The notes under the pieces are model-generated. The model was not told the DNA's origin. It made no database searches and worked only from the letters and a program-made list of their open reading frames with translations. Both the position numbers and the translations under genes were made by a program. From positions 4,650,001 through 4,714,000 of the forward strand of contig CM055607.1 in NCBI GenBank assembly GCA_029379385.1: a stretch of DNA of 64,000 bases, read 5' to 3'. Of the stretch, positions 1-12,300 are shown one piece after another (position 1 is the stretch's first letter; each line of letters begins with the position of its first letter). Source of the stretch: Quillaja saponaria. Its lineage: Eukaryota > Streptophyta > Magnoliopsida > Fabales > Quillajaceae.

Positions 1-1109
1 TGGATTCCCAAATCCTGATCCTATAATATCCACTTCTTTGTACTGAAATGAAAAGATTCGCCTTAGAGAAACCAATCTAATCGGGTGTTTGAGGATTTAA
101 TTTATATGTTAATTCAAAATAGTAATAGGGTTACATATGAACCAAACAAGACCTCCATAATACATTATTTGCCCCCAATCAAATTCTTATGCACTTGACA
201 ATTGTCAGTGTCTCTAATCTATCAGAAAAAAAAAAATTGTCATTTATTGATGATTAGGAATGCAACATGAACAAGCTGGAGACCCACAAATCGAAGACAA
301 TGCTATAACAACTCATAGAAATCCAGTTTTCCCATTCATCAGAAGTAAATGCCCTTGTCATTCTAGTTGAATAGGCTCATCAATCAAATTGTCTCTTCAT
401 CACTCTCAGTCTTCGAATTCATGTATTACCTAAAAGGCATCAGAGTACAACCCTAATTGTGGTTCGAGACAATAATATTTTGAGACTCTGGCAGATTATG
501 CACAGCCTCTCGAACCAAATATTGTTCAAGAGTGATCAATATTTTGAACTTAGAAATATTGGCCTTCTTTTATTATGTTACTATCCAAATAATGGGTTAA
601 AGGAAGCCATCCAATTATACAGAATAAAATGCTGAATGTGAGAAGTCAGTTTGAAATTGTAAAATCTATGTTGTTCTTTCTGTATCTGCCTAAGGATCTA
701 TCTTTTGTGATCTCTTACAAGTTGCTAACTGTTGTTGATAACATTGATTAATCTTATGTAACTGACGAAGTGTCTGGAAGAAAGAAACACGGCAGAGCTA
801 GACTAAATTGAGGTAGTTTAGAAAACTTGCCCCATCGTGCCCAGTTGTCATTCCTTGACAAGGTATCAGAATTCAGAATATCAGATATTCAGATAAGAGG
901 TCATATCTAAGTAGCAATATTAAGAATCAAATCTAGTGAGAGGTGATTTATGTGATCTTAGATGGTTGCCTAAACTCATTTGAGAAGCTTTTAAACCAAA
1001 CCAATAATACTGATTTATTGACCATTACTAATTAGAGCATGAATGGCAAAACCAAATTGGATAGAAATAAAATGTATACAAAAATAAGATGATAACATAA
1101 AAAAGTTAC
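1..1109 (-). other. SUFB intron, partial
   Basis: This stretch lies downstream (on the minus strand) of the last SUFB exon visible here. It begins with a clear GT donor at 1105-1109. I found no second SUFB exon, which should continue the sequence after the YPYIQ residues, so that exon must lie left of base 1. The stretch is AT-rich and I see no other gene in it. Confidence 0.6.
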
Positions 1110-2552
1110 CTGGATGTACGGATAGGTGTTGGCAGCTGCATTATCACCAATAAGCATTGAGTCGCACTGTGAAGAGTTTCGAGCATTCTCTGCCTTTGAC
1201 TGAACCTGAACAAGCCCTCTATAACAGTTTTTTGAGTTTCCAGCTGATATACCCTTGGAAATAATTCTACTCCTTGTATTCTTCCCCTTGTGTATCATCT
1301 TTGTCCCTGTGTCTGCCTGCTGATAGTTATTAGTCAACGCTACAGAATAAAACTCACCCACAGTGTTATCTCCCTCCAAAACAACACTTGGATATTTCCA
1401 AGTAATGGCAGACCCAGTCTCCACTTGGGTCCAAGATATCTTAGAGCCTGCCCCAGCACAAAGTCCTCGCTTTGTAACAAAATTATATATCCCTCCCTTC
1501 CCTTCTTCATCCCCGGCATACCAGTTCTGCACTGTGGAGTACTTAATTTCAGCACTTTCAGCACAATACAACTCCACAACAGCAGCATGAAGCTGATTTT
1601 TATCATAAGAAGGTGCTGTACACCCCTCCAAATACTCCACTGAGCTCTTCTCATCTGCAACTATCAAAGTCCTCTCAAATTGCCCAGTTTCCAAAGCATT
1701 TATTCGAAAATAAGTTGAGATTTGCATTGGGCACTTAGTCCCTTTAGGAATATAACAAAATGACCCATCACTAAACACTGCTGAGTTCAGAGCTGCATAA
1801 TAGTTATCCTCAATGGGCACAACTCTCCCTAAGTACTTCCTAACCAAATCAGGGTACTCCCTAATAGCCTCTGATATCGAACAAAATATGACACCTGCCT
1901 TCTCCAAAGTTTTCCTATGCGTGGTTGCTATTGACACACTGTCAAGAACAGCATCAACAGCCACATTAGCCAAACGATTCTGCTCATTCAGAGGCACACC
2001 CAGTCTATCAAAGTACCTCAGAAGCTCTGGGTCGGCCTCGTTGAGGCTATTCAAAGCCGGTTTCTTCTTGGGAGCCGAGTAATAACATATATTTTGAAAG
2101 TCAATAGATGGGTATAGGTTATCAGACCATTTAGGTTCTTTCATTTTCAAGAATTTCTCAAAAGCATTCAATCTAAACTCTAACATCCAATCGGGTTCTT
2201 CCTTTAGATTAGAAATCAATCGGATTGTTTCTTTAGAAAGCCCTTTTGGAATTGAAAACGAATCGAAGTCAACAGTAAAACCAAATTTTTTATCGTAATC
2301 ACGATTTCGAAGAATTTCCCGAATTTTCTCATCAGCACTAGTCGTTGAAGTGGAGGACTTACCTGGTGAAGAATCAATATCGTACCCAACATCAGCTCGG
2401 ATCGTCAAAAGCCTTGCAGTTTGGTTTTTGGATTTGGGATTTGAAAATTTAGGAACTTCGAGCTTATGGTGGCATCCTTTAGGAAGTTTTAGAGATTCAT
2501 AAGCGGGTTGCAGAGACAGGCTTGAGATACCGTTAGCTAGGAGCGAAGCCAT
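1110..2552 (-). CDS. SUFB: Fe-S cluster assembly scaffold SufB, chloroplastic (5' part)
   Basis: SufB is the scaffold of the plastid SUF pathway. With SufC and SufD it forms the SufBC2D complex on which Fe-S clusters are built. The visible exon encodes 481 residues starting MASLLANG. About 85 N-terminal residues look like a transit peptide, rich in Ser/Lys and poor in acidic residues. The conserved body follows, with [30 protein letters not shown] and [10 protein letters not shown]. The Cys in the last motif corresponds to the functional Cys405 of E. coli SufB. The exon ends at CATCCAG|GTAAC. The C-terminal 70 or so residues, including the conserved His after KNPSA, are outside the window. 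The frame stays open for 46 codons above the chosen ATG, but family similarity starts at MASLLANG. The body shows no breaks. Confidence 0.95.
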
Positions 2553-4109
2553 GGATGAGGTTTGGACAGAGAAACAACGAGATAGCCACAATAGGAGTAT
2601 CAAATGTGGAAACAGAACAGTTTCTTGGCCATATGTTAGTTGCTCGTCTCGTGTACAACACATACCACTTACCGTGGTCAGAAATTCCATTTCTTTGACT
2701 TACTTTGTGGAATTACACATTTAGAGAGCATCCCACTAAAAATTTAGTTATAACTTAAGTAAGGGTATGCAGTAAACATTTTTTCGATTTTTAAAATTTT
2801 AAATGTTAACAATTATATATATTTTTGATTTAGCGCTTATATCAATTACATGCATCTCAACTTCATATTTTTGGTATGTTAACTACAAAAATTATTTATG
2901 TCGTGATTTATATTTTTATAATTTTTCTCCAAAAATTTGGATAATTAATAAAGTGAGCTCATTTATTGATAAGTACATTCAATAATAATTAACTTATATC
3001 CTTAACTTTTGCATACCAAGACTCCTGCAAAATTGTAGCATGTAAAACAGGGTAGGTCAAGTTGGATTTATGTATTATTTTTTTAAAACGCAACTTATCT
3101 CAATTGCACAAGCTAAGTAGAAAGTTGCACATTGAGGGTAGATGAGGAATTCATGTGTTGAGTTACTTGCTTCAGGCCATAAAAAACAGAATAAAAAGTT
3201 AGACTTGCTATACTTAGTCAAGCTACTCAAGTTGGACTCGGAACTTAAATCAAATTAAACCAGACCAACTTACAATTTATTTTTCAACTTAGCTTTATTT
3301 TCTTCAAGACGTAGCTACTCAATTTTGACTTACTTCTTTGCAGGGATGATGGAACACATCAATAACAATAAGAAAACTTATTTTTCGTTTTTTCTATCTA
3401 GACAACAACAAATCTGGGTAGGAACGAAGCTTTTGCAGCTCCTTCATGGAAAATAAAGAAAATCCTTTTCAATCATTTTAAATTTGTTTGTGTCAAGTTC
3501 TTCTAATTCATTTATAAACTTGATCAGTTCATTTAATTATTTTTCTTTTTTTATATTCCATTCCACCATTCTTGGAGCCCCACAAATTGTAGTCCATCAT
3601 TTGAGACTAAAGCATACGTTTCTAAATTGTAGTTAAAAGTCAAAACCTTTTGGTCTTATACATTACTAATCATGGAGTATGTATAAAGCAAATGAAGTAG
3701 CTTGAATGCTTCTGCTCTACAATTCCAATTGCTGTTTCTGATTCTCTACACTCATAAAAATCTACTGGAGCGGTAAAAATCTTTTAAATTTCAGACACTG
3801 GCAGAAAACAGATCTTAGATACATAATTTTCAAATACAAAGCAGGATGCATTTTTGAGCAAAAAAGACAGTCATCAAACTCCCACCAATGTTGTGACAAG
3901 CTTCAAGAAGCACCATGAGTGTGACATGTAGGAAGTTGTATCAGAATACGTTCTATTACGTAACAAAAAGTGTTTCTGGTTAAACCTTTTGTCCTTTTCA
4001 CAGAAAGCAGTAATTCATATCAAGACAACCAGTAACAATTGTCACTTCTAATTAGCAAAGCGAAATTTTCACCAAAAGCACGGCATGAGTAACAACAACT
4101 ATACTGTCT
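2553..4109. other. Intergenic, SUFB 5' side to MED21 3' side
   Basis: This holds the SUFB promoter and 5' UTR at the left and the 3' flank of MED21 at the right. The rest is AT-rich with T-runs. I see no coding region, RNA gene or clear repeat. Confidence 0.5.
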
Positions 4110-6163
4110 TCAATCTGGCATTTTCAAGTTCAAGCAACCATCAGATGCTTGGCTAAACAACTCCTGGACGAGTTTTAATTCCTTCTCTGACACAAGCAAT
4201 CAACCAAGTTAGTTTATGGAATGCAAAATATGCCAATAAGCATCTAGATTATTGTGAAATTGATTTGTTGCCTTGGGCTGTTACCAAGGCAACCCACAGC
4301 CACATGCACACAAACTTCCTCGTACAAGTAATCCTCCACATATAGAGAAAACCAGGATTTGACAAATTTTCAATTCTTTCTTGTTTTTCTTTGTTCGGCT
4401 GCTTAAAGGGGTGAATTTTTCATATACTTCAATTGTCTGCAGTGCATGTTATATCCTTTGGTGTCTTCTTCCACAAACCTTTTTAATTGTAAAAGAATTC
4501 ATTGTCTTTGAATCCTATTTTTTTGCAATTAAATTGTAGTTTGATATGTCCTAAAAGGAAGAAAATGGCAACAAAAAGATTGAAGGCTGGAGACAAACCA
4601 GCAGCTTCCAATTGCTTCTGAAGATCTTGGCCTACTGCATCATTTTCAGCCTGGGTGAGAAGCTCATAATCAGTACAGTAATACAAAAATCAAAACTGCA
4701 AGGCCCATTTCGCTAACACAAAACAAGATACAGAACAATATCATCTTCCTATTACTAAAGTTCTAGGCATGAGGTGAAATGTTTTCAAGAAAAGTTGCTG
4801 TAGGTGACTATTGACTTCTTCCCTCATGTTATGCCACAGGCCATACAATATAGATGAATAAGACTCCTCCAAGATTTCCCTAACCAAACAGATCCACCAA
4901 ATCTAGTCAGGAAACTCCATACCTGCAAATCTGCAATCTTTTTCAGTTGTGCTTCTTCACCTCCCTCAGATATTGGAAGTGCTGCAACCAATGCATCAAA
5001 CTGCAGAAAAAAAAAAGTCACATAATCAAGATCAAATTTATCAATTTTGATATTATATCGGAGACAATAAGCAAGACAGGATATGAGGCAAGGGGAAGAA
5101 TGAAACAAGATTGTGTTCGCTCAGTTTTGGTAGCTACAAATCAATAAGGAATATCCCTAAATCTGAACAATGTTTTATTACCAGAAGAGTCCAGTGTGAT
5201 TGCTTGGTACAAAATTTCCTTTTACCTGGGAAGCAGTACATCTGGTCAATGAGAAAGATGGGAATGTAAGAATTGCTCTGAGATGGCACATTGATATATG
5301 CTTAAATTTATTACATGGAGTTCTTTTTTTCTTTTTTTTTTCCCAAAAGGAAAAAGATCTACTATGGGATCCCTAGTTGAACAAGAAAGTTTGATTACCA
5401 TCTAAATTCCCTTTTTATTATTGCCACTAATACTCTACAAAAGTCATAATTGATGCTTATTAAGATCCATTTTATGCACTTACAAGTTACAACACATGCA
5501 TTTTCTATGTTAAGAGAGTATTAAAAGCTGGAGCTATAAACATATTACAGGCAATGCTGCTTAATCCATAAGAACCTATGTTAATTACAAAGCAGCATTC
5601 AATGATTTTACTTACAAAGAATACTCTTCGGTAGAAAATATAATAGTGCCACTAAAATTTACATATATAATCTGCAGTCAGTGTGACCGAGTCAACTTGA
5701 TCTTTTCGACTGAATAATATTTCAAATAGGCACATCTACAAAGATGACATACGTATAGTTCTCTGCAACAGGGGTTCTTATTTTTAATGGTGGATCATCT
5801 GGGCTTCTAGAATGTGAATAAAAAAAATAAAATGATAGATTCAAGATTCTACAAGCAACAATTTTGAATAAAACCCTGCCCACCTTAATTCGTTTAACAC
5901 AGTTCTGAACTCCGTAACAGCATTTTTTGTTGGGTTAGCAAACTACATACCTGCTTAGCAGCCTTCACCAAAGCAGCACTCATGAGTTTCGGTTGTTCTG
6001 AAAAAATTGCTGTTTCCTCTGTAGGATTGGCACTAGGAGGTGGTTCAGGATAATTTGCAGAGAGTCGAACAGGAGGTGCGTCCCTTTGCATTGTCCCAAT
6101 TGTATTGAAAGCAAGAGCTGCAATTGAATTCACTTGTTCTTGCAATTGGGAGATTATATCCAT
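4110..6163 (-). CDS. MED21: Mediator of RNA polymerase II transcription subunit 21
   Basis: MED21 is a small coiled-coil subunit of the Mediator middle module, which relays signals from transcription factors to RNA polymerase II in the nucleus. Four exons join in phase: 5951-6163, 4923-5000, 4599-4650 and 4110-4186, giving 139 residues, the usual plant MED21 length. The start MDIISQLQEQV is the family N-terminus. LMSAALVKAAKQFDALVAAL spans the first junction, and AENDAVGQDLQKQLEAA follows the second. The last exon ends in VQELFSQASDGCLNLKMPD. Borders are GT-AG throughout. A GTG nine bases upstream is in frame but is not needed. The gene is divergent from CFM2, with 221 bp between start codons. 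Confidence 0.95.
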
Positions 6164-6384
6164 CTCGCTCACTTTGACAACTCGAAGGACGAAATTTTTT
6201 GACCCAATTCAAATGTGTTTATTATAAACCCTAATTAAATGTAAAGATTGTATTTTTGTAAATTTCCTTTTTTGCCCCTTACCCGTTGTAAAACATCACG
6301 CGCGATTCACATTCACCCGCTTGAGCTTTGCTTTCTTCTCACAGTCCTTGGTAGTTGGTACTGTCTTCTACACGAACGATTGAA
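6164..6384. promoter_or_regulatory. Bidirectional MED21/CFM2 promoter with telo box
   Basis: Only 221 bp separate the two start codons, so both promoters and both 5' leaders must share it. It contains a telo box AAACCCTAA at 6226-6234, a motif common upstream of plant housekeeping genes. A CG-rich patch CACGCGCG lies at 6297-6304. No clear TATA box is placed for either gene. Confidence 0.6.
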
Positions 6385-9300
6385 ATGTTGCTTCCTTCAA
6401 CTAAGTTCCACAGCTTTTCTCTCCCACCAAAACCTCTATTGGGCCGACCGCCTTCTCCATTGTTCTTCTTCTCCGAACCACTCTCTAAAACCCTAATTGT
6501 AAAGACCCCAAAAGTCCCCAAATTTCTCGTCCGGAGCTCTGTTGCTGACACTAAGACTCTACCCAAATCAGCCATACAACGAATTGCGGAGAAGCTACGT
6601 AGCCTTGGATTCACCGAAGAAAACCCAGAAAAAAATATAGATTCCCAACCTGTTCGGAGTGACTCTGCTGGTCAAATATTCGTTCCTTTGCCAAAGCAAT
6701 TACCAAAACACCGGGTGGGGAGCACTATTGATCCAAGCTGGAGCACGCCCGAGAACCCAGTTCCACAACCTGGAACGGGGACTGCATTAGTCAGGTATAA
6801 TGAACTGACGAGTGAGGTGAATAAGCAGAAGAAGTTAGAAAAGGAACTGGGGAAGAATAAGAGGGAGGAGAAAGTACCTACCTTGGCGGAGTTGAGATTA
6901 CCAGAGGAGGAGTTGAGAAGACTGAGGAGTATTGGGATTAAGTTGAGGCAAAAGTTGAAGATTGGGAAAGCAGGGATAACGGAAGGAATTGTGAATGGGA
7001 TTCACGAGAGGTGGAGACATTCAGAAATTGTGAAAATTGTTTGCGAGGATATTTGTAGGTTAAACATGAAGAGGACTCATGACTTATTGGAGGTAAGAGT
7101 AATTTTTCTTTGCAGTTCACTTTTCTTGAATGAGCTTTACATTTCAAATTGTAGAGAAGCAGAGTTTTGCTCACTCTTTTGGAGGTGTTTGCTATCATCT
7201 ATGGTTCCTCATTTTACATTTGTTGTCTATATTTTAATTCAATTGGTTTATTGGTAAGTATTGTCTATATACAATGAACTTAAAGGAGAGATTTTACTAA
7301 AACATTATTCTACTACAACTAGGAAGGAAATTACAAGCTTGACTCTAGAAAATTAATGGTCGACCTGCATTGAGCTATTTTATGTTATTCATATTTGGGA
7401 GGTTAGTCCCTGACTTCTTAGGAGGTTAGCTCAGCAAACTGAGATCCTTAAGACAAGTGTAAATGCACTGATGTTATATGGCCTTGATGAGATTATAGAG
7501 TGCGCTTTTAATTGCAAACAATTACCAAGCCTCTCCATTGGTTTTGGCTTGTTTCATTTGTTCGAAGACATTAGGTATAACCCTCTGAGTTAAAAACTGT
7601 TCTTATTCTACTTAAGTTCTGCTAATTTCCGATTTTATCTTAGCAATTGTATCTTTTCCTTTCCCTTTTCCAGTTATTGATTATATTCAGCTATAGGTGT
7701 ACCACACCTCCACCCATCCCATACTAAGATGTAACCAAGTGCATCATATGTCAATATTGCAATGATTTCTGGTTTAGTTTTAGACATTTGGTGTGTATAT
7801 CTATCAAAGTTAGTTTATTTCTTGTTATTGTTTCAATTGCAACGACTTAATGGAGGGATGTACTTAGGCATTTTTACTAATAGATACATCTGGGAAATGA
7901 AAAAGATTTTCAGCTCTTGGGTTGAATTAAAGGTTGCACCTGTAACAGAATTATCTTTGTAGGTGAGGCTATTTTCATCATTTCATATTTTCAGATGTTA
8001 GTTCCTGATTTCTTGGGAACTTTGGAAAAAACAAAAAACCTTTGCTAATTTATATCCACACAAGGTCACAGCCAATTCAACAAATTAGTACTTCTGGAAA
8101 AACTATGATTTAATAGAATTTTGATTAATTTCAGAAACTGTTTGGTATCAATTGGTGTATAATTCCGTAATTAGATATTCTACTTTAATCATTTGACCAA
8201 AACCAGTTTTTCTAAAATGCAATTTCTTATTTTATTTGTTAATGTAAGTAAGTTTTCTATAATTATAGCTAATGGCCCGAGGTACGAATAAGTTGTACCT
8301 GAAGCTAAGAAGACAAAAAATTGATTCTTAGGTTGTACGTTCCAAAGTGTACCAGAGTACCAGTACCCAGTACATGCATTTTGAAGTACCCATGATGCTT
8401 TTCCTGGACATGCAGCACAAGCACCATGACTTTTCCAGGAACAACACAAGCACCAATGAAACTTTTCCCGGAGTGGATTTATTTGAAAAAGCAACCCTCA
8501 GAAAGCCCGGCCACTCAACACAAGCACCAATGAAATTTCCCATATTGACGGAAGAATTTGCTAAATGAGCTTAAGAACCCCAATTTTCCAGGAGTAGTTT
8601 TTTCTTTTTTTTATTTATTTTTTTATTTTTTTATATGTAACTAGGTGCAAGTATATGGTCAATAGATTTGGAATAAAAATAAAACGTACTGTTGGTTTAG
8701 GGCCTTCAGGCTGGTGAATAATAGAGAGAAAAGAGAGAAACCCTTGTTTGAATTTACGTGGTGAATTCACCTTATGTATTAGGGCTTTATTTAAATTGTA
8801 AATATGTAGTACATAGTACAATGGTAGTACACTAAGGTCAACTATAAGACAGCTAATGCCATAGATATGATAGCTATAATCATGGCTGTTTATACTATTC
8901 CAACGAGGCTAATTTGATTTTGTTGTACACATGAGGTCTAACCATTGAATCAAAATATTTTCAGTCAACTTGTGCTCTGTAAGAATGTCTCCATGCAAAA
9001 GTTTTCATGTTACCCCAGAAATTTTATCTTTTTCTTAGTAATTGGTTATATTCAGGAGTCTAGTACCTATATTTTCCACTGTTGTGAACCTCAACTAGTT
9101 TTCTGATACCAATTAAAGTGCTGTACCAATAATAATAATCTCTAACAAATTCAAAGTGGGGTAGTCGTTGGCTTATGTTGCCGAAGTTCACTATACAGCT
9201 TGTCATGTACCTATCATTCCTCATGTCTACTTATTTTCTGATATTCTCAGAGAAAAACTGGAGGTCTGGTTGTTTGGAGGTCTGGCTCTAAGATAATATT

Positions 9301-12300
9301 GTATCGCGGGACTGATTACAAGTATCCTTACTTCTTATCTGAAAATGTTTTGACAAATGACACCCCTGAAGATGCTTTACGGTATCCACACAGCGATAAT
9401 GGAGGATCTAATAAAGTAGAGAGCCGCTCACCTAGCAAATATGGTGCAAGCTCTGCTGGGAAGGGTCCAGCTACTGAAGTAGTTAAACCAACTTTACTAC
9501 AGGGTGTTGGTTCTCCAAATAAAGTACGATTTCAGCTTCCAGGTGAGGCAGAACTTGCAGAAGAGGCTGACCGCTTGTTAGAAGGTCTTGGCCCACGCTT
9601 TAGCGATTGGTGGGGGTATGACCCTCTACCTGTTGATGCTGATCTGCTGCCAGCAGTTGTTACTGGATACAGGCGACCTTTTCGCCTTCTTCCATATGGT
9701 GTGAACCCTAAACTAACAGATGATGAAATGACCACATTAAGGAGACTTGGCCGTCCCTTACCATGTCATTTTGCGTTAGGTGGGTTGGATTTCTAATACT
9801 ACTATTGTTGCAATCTGGTCTATATTTTGTCTGATTGCTTTTCACCCATTTCTCCTTCTAACAGGTAGGAATAGGAAACTTCAAGGATTGGCTGCTGCTG
9901 TTATCAAGCTCTGGGAAAGATGTGAGATTGCCAAGATTGCTGTTAAGAGAGGAGTACAGAATACCAATAGTGAAATGATGGCTGAAGAGTTAAAGGTTAG
10001 TGATGGTGTGCATTCAATTTATATATGCTCTGTTGATTGAATGTCTGTAGTTTAGTGTTATTCAGAATTATTACGATTTCTTAAAAAATGGATGTCCAAT
10101 AATAAGTCACATAATTCATGGATTGAATAATTATAGTTTACTGGAAATTTTACACCATTATTACGATGAAGAACAGCTTCCCTGAGTCTGTTGTTGCTCA
10201 GTGCCCCAGACAACTTTTCTTTAGCTTGTTCTTTATTTTCATTTCTTCGTGAAGAAGCAAAAAACCGTTATTAGAGATAAAATTAGCATTGCATTGTTGG
10301 TATGGCACATTTATGACATGAGCCAGATAACTACTTATTGCAACTATAGTAGAGATATTTACAACTTGCATTTAATATCATACCTGAGCTAGTAGCTTAG
10401 AAGTCTTTATGGTCAAAATATGTAGGTAATGTCATGGGAAGTCTATGTTTATACCATTATCTATTTTAGTCATCTCTAACGTAGTTCAGTTGAATGTGTT
10501 TACATTTAAAAGTGAACCAGGTAATGATAAATCTGCTACTTGAATCCTATTTTCTGTAAGGTAATACTTGATAAATAAATTCTGGGATAAAAATAAATAA
10601 ATTACAGGTCGTTATATATGGTTGGAAGTATTGATATACAATTAACAAGTGGCTCATGAAACTAAAGTTTATAGTGATCCTGTATTTTGAAGGCACTGAT
10701 AAAAAACTCAAAGAATGAAAAATAATTAGAAATGCAGGATATACTTTGCTGATGTGTGATTTGAAAACGTCTCATGCTTTTGCCAGGTAAACCATGGGTA
10801 AGCAATTAGTGACGGTTCATGCTGCGTGTTTTAAGAGAGACAAAAAGAACTTGATTGAGCACCTTTAAATAGTTTATGCACTTGAATTGAACATTGGTGT
10901 AAAGTTCATGGGCTTTTGGTGGTATTTTGCTACAAATCTTCATTCAAATTAATTTTATCATGATGATATTCTTTGTGAATATTACTTAATTAAATTTTTA
11001 TTATTCTGCAGCAACTAACTGGAGGCACTTTGCTTTCCCGGGATAGGGAGTTTATTGCCTTGTATAGAGGAAAAGATTTCTTGCCATCTGCAGTTTCTTC
11101 AGCAATTGAAGAGCGGAGGAATAATGGAATACACGAGGAGAAACTAAAGAAAGATTATAGTTCATCAGTTACATCTACCCCGGGGCTGAAATTTGGGACT
11201 CTAGAGTGTGGTCCTGAAGGTGAACACAAGGATACAGAGAAAGATACAATTCTCTCTGGAAAGAGAAAGATAGGGTCCGCTGAGGAAGTTGTCAAAAGGA
11301 CTAACATCAAGTTATTATCAGTATGGTTTATCAATTTGCTTCACTTGGATGACTTCTTGTTGAATTGTTTTGAATTACATACTGAATTTTTCTCACACTC
11401 AGGCATTAGAGAAGAAAGAAAAGGCAGAGAAAATTCTAGCAGAGCTGGAAAAGTCAAAAGCTTCCCAAAAACCTGAATTAGATAAAGAGGGCATAACTGA
11501 AGAAGAAAGATATATGCTACGGAAGATAGGCTTGAAAATGAAGCCTTTCCTATTGTTAGGTGAGTTTATTTAAAGGCCTTCAATTTTCTTTCTTGAGGAC
11601 TGGAGGAAAGAGCATTTCCTCGCATGTTATGAAATTTTGATGTGTTTTTTCTTTCCATGTGCAGGTCGACGTGGTGTTTTTGATGGAACAGTGGAAAACA
11701 TGCATCTTCACTGGAAATATAGGGAACTTGTGAAGATAATATGTAATGAGAGAAGTCTTGAAGCTGTTCACAAAATAGCACGGACCTTAGAGGCAGAAAG
11801 TGGTGGAATATTAGTGGCAGTAGAAAGAGTGAGTAAGGGCAACGCAATAGTTGTGTATCGTGGAAAGAATTATAAACGGCCTACTCTTTTGAGGCCTAGT
11901 ACCCTTTTAAATAAAAGAGAAGCAATGAAGCGATCTAAAGAAGCACAGCGTAGAGAGGTAAAATTCACATTGTCTATTTAATTGTACTTACACATGCATG
12001 TCAAGCAATTTGCTTTCTAATCTTTGACCTTCTGAAAAAGGAGTTATTCGGATAGCAATCAAATCCAACAAATCTTTTGTTCTGAGTCAGGAAAATAAAA
12101 ATTAACTTAAATGCTGTAGACATTGCTAGCTGGGATTGGCAACTATGTTTTTAGATTTTTTTAATCTTTGATTAAAACTAGCTCAATGTGTAATTGTCTA
12201 TAGACCCGACTTCATATGAACTTCAACATCTTATTCTCATTTTCTGTAACTTGTCGTGCAGTCTTTGAAACTTCATGTTTTGAAGCTTACAAGGAATATA

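Noticed and set aside
2553..2690. In-frame 46-codon extension upstream of SUFB
   Set aside because: Family similarity begins at MASLLANG, and the extension has no transit-peptide character. It is more likely 5' UTR.
6164..6172. Upstream GTG start for MED21
   Set aside because: Plant nuclear genes start at ATG, and the ATG at 6163 gives the exact family N-terminus.
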